From Candidatus Kapaibacterium sp. (GTDB lineage Bacteria > Bacteroidota > Ignavibacteria > Kapaibacteriales > WFXC01), in the NCBI GenBank assembly GCA_015490805.1, contig WFXC01000045.1, positions 1-36,589 on the forward strand: a stretch of 36,589 nucleotides of DNA. Reading direction: 5' to 3'. Shown in pieces: positions 20,995-28,632 of the stretch (positions are counted from its first letter, which is position 1; each line of letters begins with the position of its first letter). Both the position numbers and the translations under genes were made by a program. Below the pieces are notes generated by a model. The model ran no database searches. It saw only the letters and a list, made by a program, of their open reading frames with translations, and had not been told where the DNA came from.

Positions 20995-21756
20995 TCATAT
21001 CGCTTCCATCGGATACAGCACCGGACGACTGGGGGCAGCATCCAGCGCAAAGGCGGGAACCTGAAGTTCCAGCATATAAATGCCATCGGCAATGGCGTTT
21101 GGCACATATACCATCTCGGTGATCGTAGCATTGCGACGCGGCTGCTCTGGATAATGCCAGAATGCCCGGTGTGCCAGCAACTTTCCTCCGTCATCCTCTC
21201 GATCCATTGAGGGAAGGTCGATCAGGAGATGTTGAATACCGAAGTCACGGAAGAAAGCAGCGGTTTCCGGTAGTACATACGGTGGGTTGGTCCCCGAATA
21301 CTGCCGGGTCAGCTTCTCATCTCCGTTGGGCAAGGTACGAACGACCACCGCTTCGATGCCTTCCTCCAGCGGTGGAAGATCGTCGACCGCAATGACCTGA
21401 TCACCGTTGGGCAACCGCCGGGGCTGTACACTGATCAGTTGGGCGATAAACAAAAAACAGGTGAGGGTTTCTGCAATGGTCAAAGGCTCTGCAGTGATGT
21501 GTCCCAGACACTCAGTGTGCGTGCCATTGCCGTGCGGATTGAACGTTACATCCTGGCAATTGCAGGATCCACCCTGAGCAACACTGCCAACAAACGAACC
21601 AATTCGTACCGGTTGAAATTCCGGCTGGCGGAGAAAAAAGGCATTGGGCACCGCCCCGTCTGCTCGTAAAGGGATAGCGATTGACAACGGTTGTGTCCGC
21701 TGCACCTGCCACTGCTGTCCCCGCCACCGAATCCACACCTCCATCATATCCGGCAC
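20995..21756 (-). CDS. Cyclase-family metal-dependent hydrolase (kynurenine formamidase-like)
   Basis: A 253-residue member of the cyclase/arylformamidase family. The zinc-binding signature appears as FNPHGNGTHTECLGH, a variant of HxGTHxDxPxH with glutamate and Cys-Leu-Gly in place of Asp-x-Pro. A second conserved block is IDLPSMDREDDGGKLLAHRAFW. The family includes kynurenine formamidase (KynB) and several other amide hydrolases, and no kynurenine-pathway gene is in the window, so I do not name a substrate. The first codon is GTG 21756, with ATG 21747 and 21744 as alternatives. GTG 21756 comes one base after the ABC stop codon, so the gene is probably the last in the transcript that starts at the ABC gene. 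It converges with the asparaginase. Confidence 0.82.
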   Translation of the reverse strand: MPDMMEVWIRWRGQQWQVQRTQPLSIAIPLRADGAVPNAFFLRQPEFQPVRIGSFVGSVAQGGSCNCQDVTFNPHGNGTHTECLGHITAEPLTIAETLTCFLFIAQLISVQPRRLPNGDQVIAVDDLPPLEEGIEAVVVRTLPNGDEKLTRQYSGTNPPYVLPETAAFFRDFGIQHLLIDLPSMDREDDGGKLLAHRAFWHYPEQPRRNATITEMVYVPNAIADGIYMLELQVPAFALDAAPSRPVLYPMEAI

Positions 21757-21757
21757 G

Positions 21758-23566
21758 TTATGAATCTGACACCTCCGCGGTCATTCGCCGCTGAAGACGC
21801 TGGCGAATACGATCCAGATTGATGTCGGGAATTGCCGAGATGAGTCGGCGGGTATACGCTTCTTGCGGATTTCGGTAGATTTCATCCGCATCGCCCAGCT
21901 CAACGATTTTCCCCGCATTCATCACCGCAATTCGGTCACTGATAAATTTGACCACGCTCAGATCGTGCGAAATGAAGATGTACGTGAGATTGAACTCCTC
22001 CCGAAGCTGCACCAGCAAATTCAGCACCTGCGCCTGAACGGACACATCCAGTGCAGAGACGGATTCATCGCAAATGATGAACTTTGGACGTAACAGCAAG
22101 GCACGGGCAATACAGATTCGTTGCCGCTGTCCCCCGGAGAATTCGTGAGGATAATGGTAAAAATGGCGTTTTTCCAATCCCACCTTCTCCAGCAATTCAA
22201 ACACGTATTCCTGCCGCTCCTTTTCGGAATCAAAAATCTGATGCACTTCCAGCACCTCCATCAGGGCGCTGCCAACGGACAGGCGGGGATTCAGCGAACT
22301 GTAGGGATCCTGAAAGATGATCTGCATATCCCGCCGCAACTTCCGAAGCTCCGCTGTATCCAGTGCTCGTACATTTTTGCCATCGAAGATCACCTCACCA
22401 TCTGTTGGTTCGATCAGGCGCAAAATTGCCCGTCCTGTGGTCGTCTTTCCACACCCCGACTCCCCTACCAGACCCAGGGTTTCACCGGGTTTCACATCGA
22501 ACGTAATGCCATCCACTGCTTTGACATATCCTCGAATGCGACTAAACACGCCGGTGCGGATCGGGAAATACACCTTGAGATTGTTCACCTGCAAGATCGG
22601 CTCTCGCTCTGCCAGCATCTGCCGCCGCTGTGCGATTTCCTCCGGCGTCATTTCCACCTGTCGCAGTGCCTCTTCCACTGTGATATGCTGCTTTTCCACA
22701 ATCTGACCATCCGGGGTCTCCTCCATAAAATTCCAGATGGTCGGCAAAATGCGCAGCCGGCGATCCAGTCGGGGACGGCAAGCGATCAGCCCTTTGGAGT
22801 ACGGATGCTGCGGGTTCTCAAAAATTTGTAAGACCGAACCCTGCTCCACAATTTTGCCCTTGTACATCACGATGACATCATCGGCAATGTCAGCAACCAC
22901 GCCCAGATCGTGCGTGATGAAGATGACACTCATCTGGTGCTTCTCCTGCAACTCTCGCATCAACTCCAGAATAGTTGCCTGCACCGTTACATCCAGGGCA
23001 GTGGTTGGCTCGTCGGCGATCAAAATATCCGGATTGCAGCTCATCGCCATTGCAATCATTACCCGCTGCTTCTGTCCACCAGAGAGTTGATGTGGATACT
23101 GGCGGGCGATAACTTCTGGCCTCGGTAACTGCACCTCTTCCAGCAACTTGATCGTTCGCTCATACGCCTCTTCTTTACTCACTTTCTGATGGAGCAAAAT
23201 CGCTTCCATAATCTGGTCACCACATCGGAAGACCGGATTGAGCGAGGTCATCGGCTCCTGAAAGATCATTGCGATCCGATTACCCCGATAGCGCCGCATT
23301 TCCTCTTCGGAAAGCGACAGCAAATTGACGGCTGTCCCATCTCGGTGATGAAAAATAATTTCTCCATCGGTAATTTCGCCCGGCGGCGACGGGATCAATC
23401 GCATAATGGAAAGAGCGGTAACGGACTTCCCAGATCCAGATTCGCCTACAATCCCAACGGTCCGCCCCCGTGGTACGGTGAAACTAATATGATCCACGGC
23501 TCGAACAACTCGTCCACCGCTTCGGAACTCGGTTGCCAAGTTCCTGACCGTTAACACTGGCTCCAT
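21758..23566 (-). CDS. Fused double-ATPase ABC protein, oligopeptide/dipeptide transporter type
   Basis: This is two complete ABC ATPases in one 602-residue chain, like DppD joined to DppF. The first half has Walker A GESGSGKS (residues 41-48), signature LSGGQKQR and Walker B ILIADEPTTALD. The second has GESGCGKTT, signature FSGGQRQR and IICDESVSALD, where the usual proline is serine. Each half carries the peptide-type tail (the first ends near RPRLDRRLRILPTI). The protein would power import of oligopeptides, dipeptides or nickel. No permease or binding protein is adjacent, so it is an orphan here. It has its own promoter in the 71 bases after guaA. Confidence 0.93.
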   Translation of the reverse strand: MEPVLTVRNLATEFRSGGRVVRAVDHISFTVPRGRTVGIVGESGSGKSVTALSIMRLIPSPPGEITDGEIIFHHRDGTAVNLLSLSEEEMRRYRGNRIAMIFQEPMTSLNPVFRCGDQIMEAILLHQKVSKEEAYERTIKLLEEVQLPRPEVIARQYPHQLSGGQKQRVMIAMAMSCNPDILIADEPTTALDVTVQATILELMRELQEKHQMSVIFITHDLGVVADIADDVIVMYKGKIVEQGSVLQIFENPQHPYSKGLIACRPRLDRRLRILPTIWNFMEETPDGQIVEKQHITVEEALRQVEMTPEEIAQRRQMLAEREPILQVNNLKVYFPIRTGVFSRIRGYVKAVDGITFDVKPGETLGLVGESGCGKTTTGRAILRLIEPTDGEVIFDGKNVRALDTAELRKLRRDMQIIFQDPYSSLNPRLSVGSALMEVLEVHQIFDSEKERQEYVFELLEKVGLEKRHFYHYPHEFSGGQRQRICIARALLLRPKFIICDESVSALDVSVQAQVLNLLVQLREEFNLTYIFISHDLSVVKFISDRIAVMNAGKIVELGDADEIYRNPQEAYTRRLISAIPDINLDRIRQRLQRRMTAEVSDS

Positions 23567-23603
23567 TCTGCTCTTCGCTTTTTATACCGCTTGCTCAACT
23601 CTG

Positions 23604-23633
23604 CAAAGTTACAAAATGTTGCGGGTTTACCAA
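23604..23633 (-). promoter_or_regulatory. Complete TTG-N19-TAnnTTTG promoter for the fused ABC gene
   Basis: On the minus strand TTG (23631-23633) is followed by 19 bases and then TAACTTTG (23604-23611), an exact match to the Bacteroidota sigma-A consensus. It lies 38 bases before the ATG at 23566, just after the guaA stop codon at 23638. Confidence 0.75.
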
Positions 23634-23637
23634 CCGG

Positions 23638-25176
23638 TTACTCCCACTCGATCGTCGCTGGCGGTTTGCTGGACACATCGTACACCACCCGGTTGATTCC
23701 GTCCACCTCGTTAATAATCCGATTTGCAATGTTTGCCAGGATATCGTGCGGGAATGGATACCAATCAGCAGTCATCCCGTCCACGCTCCGAACTGCCCGA
23801 AGGGCACACACATACTGATAGGTCCGCTCATCCCCCATCACGCCAACGGAACGGACGGGCAATAAAACGGCAAATGCCTGCCAGATTTCTGGATAGAGCC
23901 CGTGTTTCCACAACTCTTCGGTAAAAATGGCATCGGCTTCTCGCAAAATGTGAAGCCGCTCTGGCGTCACTGCGCCGGGAATACGGATCGCCAGTCCCGG
24001 TCCGGGGAAGGGATGGCGGTACAAAAACTCCTCCGGCACGCCCAGTTGTTTTCCTACCGCCCGAACTTCATCTTTGAACAATTCCCGGAATGGTTCTAAC
24101 AACTGGAGTGCCATCTTCTCCGGCAATCCACCAACATTGTGATGGGTCTTGATGACTGCCGATGGTCCCTTAAACGACACCGATTCGATGACATCGGGAT
24201 ACAATGTTCCCTGCGCCAGCCATCGCGCCTGGGGAATGGACTGCGCATACTCTTCGAAAACCTCGATGAAGGTGTGCCCGATAATTTTGCGCTTTTGCTC
24301 CGGATCCGTCACTCCTTCCAGCCGCTCCAGAAAAATTGCCGAAGCATCAATGAAATCCAGTGGAATGTGAAAATGCTGGCGAAACAGCTCGACAATTTGC
24401 TGACTCTCATTTTTCCGCATCAATCCAGTATCGATATGGACGCAATGGAGTTGCTGACCAATGGCGCGATGGATCAGCACCGCTGCCACGGTCGAATCGA
24501 CCCCACCACTGACGGCGCAAATAACGTGATCCTCCCCTACCTTCTGGCGAATAGCCGCAAGCGATTCTTCCACAAAGGACTGTGGGGACCAATCTCCCCG
24601 GCACTGGCAGATGCGGAACAAAAAATTCCGGAGCATTTCCTTGCCGTACGCGGTATGGTGCACTTCCAGATGGAATTGCACTCCCCAGATCTGCTTTGGT
24701 CGATTTCGGATCGCAGCAATCGGCGCATTGGCAGTCCGGGCAATAATCTCAAATCCTTCCGGCAGTTGTTGCAGAGCGTCGGCGTGGCTCATCCACACGG
24801 CTGTTGGTGAAGGGATAGACCAGAACAGATCAGAATGATCGAGAATTTCCAACTCTGCTCTGCCATACTCCCGGCGAGCAGCCCGATCGACCACACCACC
24901 GAACAAATGCGCAATCAACTGCAAGCCATAACAAATGCCCAGAACTGGCACCCCCAGAGTGAAAATCCGCTGGTCGGGCAGCGGTGCATCGGGAGCATAG
25001 ACACTGCGCGGACCACCGGACAGAATCACACCTTTGGGCTCAAGTGCCTGCAACGCTTCAAATGGAAGATGAAATGGATAAATCTCCGCATAGACGCCGC
25101 ATTCCCGCACTTTCCGTGCAATTAACTGGGTATACTGCGATCCGAAGTCCAGAATCACAATCCGTTCGTGTTTCAT
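23638..25176 (-). CDS. guaA: GMP synthase (glutamine-hydrolysing)
   Basis: GuaA converts XMP to GMP with glutamine and ATP, the last step of guanine nucleotide synthesis. The N-terminal glutaminase domain starts [18 protein letters not shown] and has its catalytic cysteine in LGICYGLQL. The PP-loop of the ATP-pyrophosphatase domain is [12 protein letters not shown], and the C-terminal dimerisation domain ends in the typical [10 protein letters not shown] chose ATG 25176 over GTG 25188, because GGAGCGGGGA directly precedes it. This gives 512 residues, a usual length. Upstream it diverges from the response regulator gene, and downstream the ABC gene has its own promoter. Confidence 0.97.
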   Translation of the reverse strand: MKHERIVILDFGSQYTQLIARKVRECGVYAEIYPFHLPFEALQALEPKGVILSGGPRSVYAPDAPLPDQRIFTLGVPVLGICYGLQLIAHLFGGVVDRAARREYGRAELEILDHSDLFWSIPSPTAVWMSHADALQQLPEGFEIIARTANAPIAAIRNRPKQIWGVQFHLEVHHTAYGKEMLRNFLFRICQCRGDWSPQSFVEESLAAIRQKVGEDHVICAVSGGVDSTVAAVLIHRAIGQQLHCVHIDTGLMRKNESQQIVELFRQHFHIPLDFIDASAIFLERLEGVTDPEQKRKIIGHTFIEVFEEYAQSIPQARWLAQGTLYPDVIESVSFKGPSAVIKTHHNVGGLPEKMALQLLEPFRELFKDEVRAVGKQLGVPEEFLYRHPFPGPGLAIRIPGAVTPERLHILREADAIFTEELWKHGLYPEIWQAFAVLLPVRSVGVMGDERTYQYVCALRAVRSVDGMTADWYPFPHDILANIANRIINEVDGINRVVYDVSSKPPATIEWE

Positions 25177-25378
25177 TCCCCGCTCCACGATTGTCGCAAA
25201 AGGGACGTGTAAACGGACGAAGGACTGCGTTCGTTCACCCCCGATCCTCCTCCGTGTTTCTTTGCGTGACCCTACCGGCTTTCACCGAAAGCGCGGACAG
25301 GAAAATTTCCTATCTCTCCTTCCGTCACTAAGGAACGATGGGGAGTTGGAACCATGCTCAACTGAGAGCTCAAACCTG

Positions 25379-25774
25379 ATGGCACGATGGAAAATTCTTA
25401 TAGCGGAAGATGATCCGATTAGTTTTAAACTGCTGAAATGGCTGCTACAAAAACTTCTTTCCGACGATCAATATGAACTTCTCTGGGCACAAGATGGTGC
25501 TGAGTTGGTTGAACAGACGCTCGAAACCCATCCAGATGTGATCATCACCGATATTCGGATGCCCAAAGTGGACGGATTAACAGCGCTGGAGCACATTGCC
25601 GAAAAACTTGCGCCGGATTCTGAACTTCCCAAAATTGTCATTACCAGTGCGATCGACCTGCCAGATCTTTCATCACTGGCAGAAACCTTTCAGAATTTCG
25701 AGGTCATCCCTAAGCCTGTGGAGGTTGCTAAGCTTTCTGCTGTACTGCGGAAACTGCTTGCCACCGCAGGATAA
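25379..25774 (+). CDS. Single-domain CheY-like response regulator
   Basis: A receiver domain alone, 131 residues, with no output domain. The acidic pair (Asp11, Asp12), phosphoacceptor Asp58 in VIITDIRMPKVDG, Ser90 and Lys112 are all in place. The frame reads further upstream, but the receiver fold begins at MARWKILIAEDD, so I set the start at ATG 25379. Only a poor ribosome site is visible. It is divergent from guaA and convergent with the ECF sigma factor gene. Two REC-histidine kinases lie 1.7 to 4 kb away and are possible partners. A phosphorelay with them is inference only. Confidence 0.9.
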   Translation: MARWKILIAEDDPISFKLLKWLLQKLLSDDQYELLWAQDGAELVEQTLETHPDVIITDIRMPKVDGLTALEHIAEKLAPDSELPKIVITSAIDLPDLSSLAETFQNFEVIPKPVEVAKLSAVLRKLLATAG

Positions 25775-25845
25775 TCCCTTTTCCTTGCCAAACCGTGCTC
25801 TGAAGGAACAACTGACAATCCCAAGTGTCACCAGCACCTTACTGG

Positions 25846-25939
25846 AAGCTCCCGACTGGGCGCGCCGACTTCAGTCGGCAAAAAGTGCGTCCTAAAGGGT
25901 GCGTTCCCAGTAAACGCACACTAAAGTGTGCGCTCCCGG
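25846..25939. repeat. Composite palindromic repeat between a response regulator and a sigma factor
   Basis: Full unit at about 25856-25910: CTGGGCGCGCC, the GCCGACTTCAGTCGGC hairpin, a degenerate second hairpin (GTGCGTCCTAAAGGGTGC) and GTTCCCAG. A further second-hairpin copy (GCACACTAAAGTGTGC) follows, ending GCTCCCGG. It sits between two convergent genes, where it could help stop both transcripts. Confidence 0.87.
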
Positions 25940-25990
25940 TAGGAAGTATGCGTTCCTATGCGAGGGACACTGGCACTCCCGATAGCTTGT

Positions 25991-26602
25991 TCAGGTTTTA
26001 TTTTCCAGCTCCGAGGAAGCCTGCTGCTGAAATCGCCGGGCAAAGTCGGGGTATTGCATCAGTTGCTTAAACATTTCCTGCCGGGCACGATGAAGTCGTG
26101 ACCGCACCGTCCCGATGGGAATACCCAACAACTCACTCAGCTCTTCATACGAAAACTCTTCGATTTCCCGCAGGAGTAAAATCTCCCGATACTCCGCTGG
26201 CAATTTCATCAAGGCGGAAAAAATCTCATCGCTGAAAAGCTCCCGATAATGCGATTCGGTCCACTGCTGAACTGGTAATGATATGCCATTTTTGACACGC
26301 TGATCGCCACTGTGAAGTTCTTCCGAAAAACTTTCAGTGGGATGATCTGCTTTCCGCTTTACCCAGTTAAGAAAAGTGTTTTTGAGAATCTTAAACAACC
26401 ACGCCCGCATATTCTGATCTCGATACCGCTCTGCAGCCTGCGTCACTTTGAGGTAGGTCTCCTGAACCAGATCTCGTGCTGTATCCCGATCCTTACTAAG
26501 CGCCAGGGCATAAGCATAAAGATCTTGCATAAAAGTCAGTGCCGTCTGAAGTACCACGTCCCGCTGTGTTTTCCCGGATTCACCTTTGCGTTCCAACTGC
26601 AT
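25991..26602 (-). CDS. ECF-type RNA polymerase sigma factor
   Basis: A 203-residue sigma-70 family factor of the extracytoplasmic-function group. Region 2 is LSKDRDTARDLVQETYLKV with RAWLFKILKNTFLNW, which contacts the -10 element. Region 4 is the helix-turn-helix EEFSYEELSELLGIPIGTVR, followed by SRLHRARQEMF. I start it at ATG 26602. The frame continues upstream, but that part overlaps the TPR gene and carries no family sequence. It lies 70 bases behind the TPR gene and may share its promoter. No anti-sigma factor gene (zinc-binding or membrane type) is adjacent, so its control is unclear; the TPR protein is one candidate partner. Confidence 0.93.
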   Translation of the reverse strand: MQLERKGESGKTQRDVVLQTALTFMQDLYAYALALSKDRDTARDLVQETYLKVTQAAERYRDQNMRAWLFKILKNTFLNWVKRKADHPTESFSEELHSGDQRVKNGISLPVQQWTESHYRELFSDEIFSALMKLPAEYREILLLREIEEFSYEELSELLGIPIGTVRSRLHRARQEMFKQLMQYPDFARRFQQQASSELENKT

Positions 26603-26672
26603 AGGCACCACTATTTGTTGCTGATAACGGGTTACAACACCTGCATACACTGCTCCTTTTGTTGAACAATCC

Positions 26673-27020
26673 CTAAGAAACAGAGTCTTCCAGCTTACGA
26701 TGAATCCGTGCCAGCGCCTGCCGAATCTTCTTGCTTTGTTCTTGGTCACCTGCCTGCTCTGCAAGATCCAGAGCAACCAGTAAGTCCTGTACCGCCTTTT
26801 CAATCTCGCCCCGCTCCTCCAGCAGCAGCGCCCGGTGATAGTATGCCGGGAAAAGAGCTGCGTCGACCTGAATTGCTAAATCCCATTCATGCAAAGCACC
26901 GGTAAAATCACCAATCGCGAATTTGCCTAAACCACGTTGCAGATGCTGCATCGCCGACACCGGTTTTTGCGACTTAAAAAGCTTCTCTCTGAGCTTTTTC
27001 CACCATCCCATAAACGGCAC
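26673..27020 (-). CDS. Small TPR-repeat protein
   Basis: A 115-residue soluble protein with two to three tetratricopeptide repeats. One repeat is visible as LGKFAIGDFTGALHEWDLAIQVD and the next as FPAYYHRALLLEERGEIEKA, followed by a third, partial one and a basic C-terminal helix. Such repeats usually bind other proteins. GTG 27020 has AGGAG five bases upstream and is preferred over ATG 27011, which would be too far from it. It precedes the ECF sigma gene by 70 bases, and an exact TATCTTTG element lies upstream. It may regulate the sigma factor, but that is inference from position. Confidence 0.75.
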   Translation of the reverse strand: MPFMGWWKKLREKLFKSQKPVSAMQHLQRGLGKFAIGDFTGALHEWDLAIQVDAALFPAYYHRALLLEERGEIEKAVQDLLVALDLAEQAGDQEQSKKIRQALARIHRKLEDSVS

Positions 27021-27129
27021 CTTTTCTCCTGACTGGCTCGAGCTACGAATTTACGGAAAATCCGAAGATTAAGCAATGCCCCAATTCTCACAACAAGCTT
27101 CTTGGAATAAAAATTATCGATCACGGCAG

Positions 27130-27137
27130 CAAAGATA
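27130..27137 (-). promoter_or_regulatory. Probable -7 element for the TPR-sigma operon
   Basis: TATCTTTG on the minus strand, an exact TAnnTTTG match, 109 bases before GTG 27020. No TTG lies 19 bases upstream of it. A leader of about 100 bases would result. Confidence 0.35.
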
Positions 27138-27189
27138 CAAGCTCTTCTGTGTCCTTGTTCTTCTCTTAGCAAGAGTCAAACGTCGTCCC

Positions 27190-27405
27190 TCAGCAGAGGT
27201 TTCTTCTCACTTCTCGGATCTTTAATGAGGAAAACGTCTTCTTTGCTCTCACCGCGAACCGATTACCAGATCCTTCGCGTTCTCCAAAAACATACTCATT
27301 CGAGCGGAAAATGATGCTCTTGCCAGCCACTGCTTTCTGTCCTTTCTCGTATGAGACTACGACATACCATTTCACTCGAAAATCTTCGGCAATTCGCACA
27401 CCCAA
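27190..27405 (-). CDS. Possible small protein or gene remnant, unknown
   Basis: I do not recognise this 71-residue frame. Unlike most antisense frames here it is not rich in Pro, Ser or Cys, and it reads like a folded protein (FRVKWYVVVSYEKGQKAV). The start would be TTG 27405, with no ribosome site and no promoter seen. It could equally be the end of a decayed gene or chance. Confidence 0.2.
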   Translation of the reverse strand: MGVRIAEDFRVKWYVVVSYEKGQKAVAGKSIIFRSNEYVFGEREGSGNRFAVRAKKTFSSLKIREVRRNLC

Positions 27406-27438
27406 TTAAGGAAGGTATAGCTCGTTCAACCGCAATAC

Positions 27439-28632
27439 CTAAGCCCCAGAAGCAGATCGATAGACAGTGCTACGCCATCGGCGAGAGGTTGTCCCCCCCC
27501 CCTCTCTCTCTTTTTCTTCTACTATTGGAATCCAAACTCTCACCGTTGTACCTCCATTAGGAGTATCTCCCACCTCCAGCCGTCCACGATGAAAATCTAA
27601 CAACAACAAGGCAATAGCTAATCCTAATCCCAACCCTTGCTGCTCTCGCTCCTTGCGCCCAAACTGGACAAATGCTCCAATTTGCTCCCACTGCTCAACC
27701 GTCATTCCTTCCCCGTGATCCCGAATGACAACTCCGTAGTATTCTCGGTCTACTACATCGGTGACTTCAACTATGCTTCCAGGTGACGAAAACTTAAACG
27801 CGTTATCCAAAATCTCAACGAGAATCTTTTGCCAATGTTGGTAACCAATAGCAATGGGAACAGTATGTGACAAGCTCAATTGTAAATCCGATTCTCGCTC
27901 ATACCGCCGGGCAACCATCACTGCCGCATTGACGACTACCTCCTGAGCACAGGAAGTTACCTCTTGGCGCATCTGCTGCTGCAAAGCTTCATCCTGTTCA
28001 ACTGCTCGCAACTGAGCATATGTCAGGAGATTTTCCATCAAACGCTCTAGGCGCTGGGAGGCGTGTAAAATCTCAGTGCCAATTTCCTGAATTTCATCAC
28101 ACTTGAACACTACTTCCTGTCCCGACACTTGTGTTATCATCTTTGCATATCCCTTGATTCCGTTGATCGCTGTGCGGAATTCGTGGGGCAAAGCATAAAA
28201 GACAACGTCCCGGATATATTCCAGCTTTTCTTCGACCTGCCGTTGAAACTGTCGATGGCGCTCCAAAAGTCGATTCACTGCTCTGACCAGCTCATAATTT
28301 TTGAACGGTTTAGTAATGTAATCATCCGCTCCCATTTCCATCCCACGGCGAATATCTTCCCGCTCACTATGGGCTGATAGTAAGATCACAGGCACTGTGG
28401 ACAATGTTTGGGTCTGTCGAATCGCTTTTAACAACTCCAGCCCCGATCGTTTTGGCATCGCGACATCCGCAATAATAAGATCGGGACGCTCCGATAACGC
28501 CTTCTGAAGTCCTTCTTCTCCGTCCTGAGCTTCAATAACTTCGTAACCTTCCAATCGGAGTAGCAAAGAGACATTCATTCGCACCACCGGCAAATCATCG
28601 ACGATTAAAATTTTCGGCTTTGGTGTTTCCAT
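27439..28632 (-). CDS. REC-histidine kinase, downstream copy, with G10 tract near its end
   Basis: A 397-residue soluble protein with a receiver domain first (Asp56 in DLIIADVAMP, Lys108) and then a histidine kinase: dimerisation helix with His150 in ALPHEFRTAINGIKGY, N box EILDNAFKFSS, G1 box DHGEGMT and G2 box GLGLGLAIALLL. The H box lacks the usual proline after HEFRT. Its ATG follows the stop codon of the upstream kinase at 28633 directly, and the two proteins are close copies, so this is a tandem duplication read as one operon. After the last conserved strand (VRVWIPIVEEK) the coding strand has (GA)4 and G10 and then a tail unlike its paralogue. That tail changes if the tract gains or loses one base. 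Confidence 0.9.
   Translation of the reverse strand: METPKPKILIVDDLPVVRMNVSLLLRLEGYEVIEAQDGEEGLQKALSERPDLIIADVAMPKRSGLELLKAIRQTQTLSTVPVILLSAHSEREDIRRGMEMGADDYITKPFKNYELVRAVNRLLERHRQFQRQVEEKLEYIRDVVFYALPHEFRTAINGIKGYAKMITQVSGQEVVFKCDEIQEIGTEILHASQRLERLMENLLTYAQLRAVEQDEALQQQMRQEVTSCAQEVVVNAAVMVARRYERESDLQLSLSHTVPIAIGYQHWQKILVEILDNAFKFSSPGSIVEVTDVVDREYYGVVIRDHGEGMTVEQWEQIGAFVQFGRKEREQQGLGLGLAIALLLLDFHRGRLEVGDTPNGGTTVRVWIPIVEEKEREGGGTTSRRWRSTVYRSASGA
27493..27502. repeat. C10 homopolymer (G10 on the coding strand) near the end of a kinase gene
   Basis: Ten consecutive C on the plus strand, followed by (TC)4 and T5. It is inside the coding frame of the kinase at 27439-28632. Such a run is prone to slippage during replication and also to sequencing error. 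Confidence 0.9.

Larger units (their letters stand above)
27021..27438. other. Intergenic region between the TPR gene and a kinase gene
   Basis: This 418-base gap carries a TATCTTTG element and the downstream end of the kinase transcript. A short frame at 27190-27405 may be a small gene and is listed separately. I see no tRNA, terminator hairpin or repeat here. Confidence 0.5.

Noticed and set aside
25189-25378. A longer response regulator starting upstream of 25379
   Set aside because: The extra 39 residues show no receiver-domain sequence, and the receiver fold begins at the ATG chosen.
26603-26803. A 67-residue N-terminal extension of the ECF sigma factor
   Set aside because: It overlaps the TPR gene on the same strand in another frame and has no sigma-family sequence. 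The normal family length is reached from ATG 26602.
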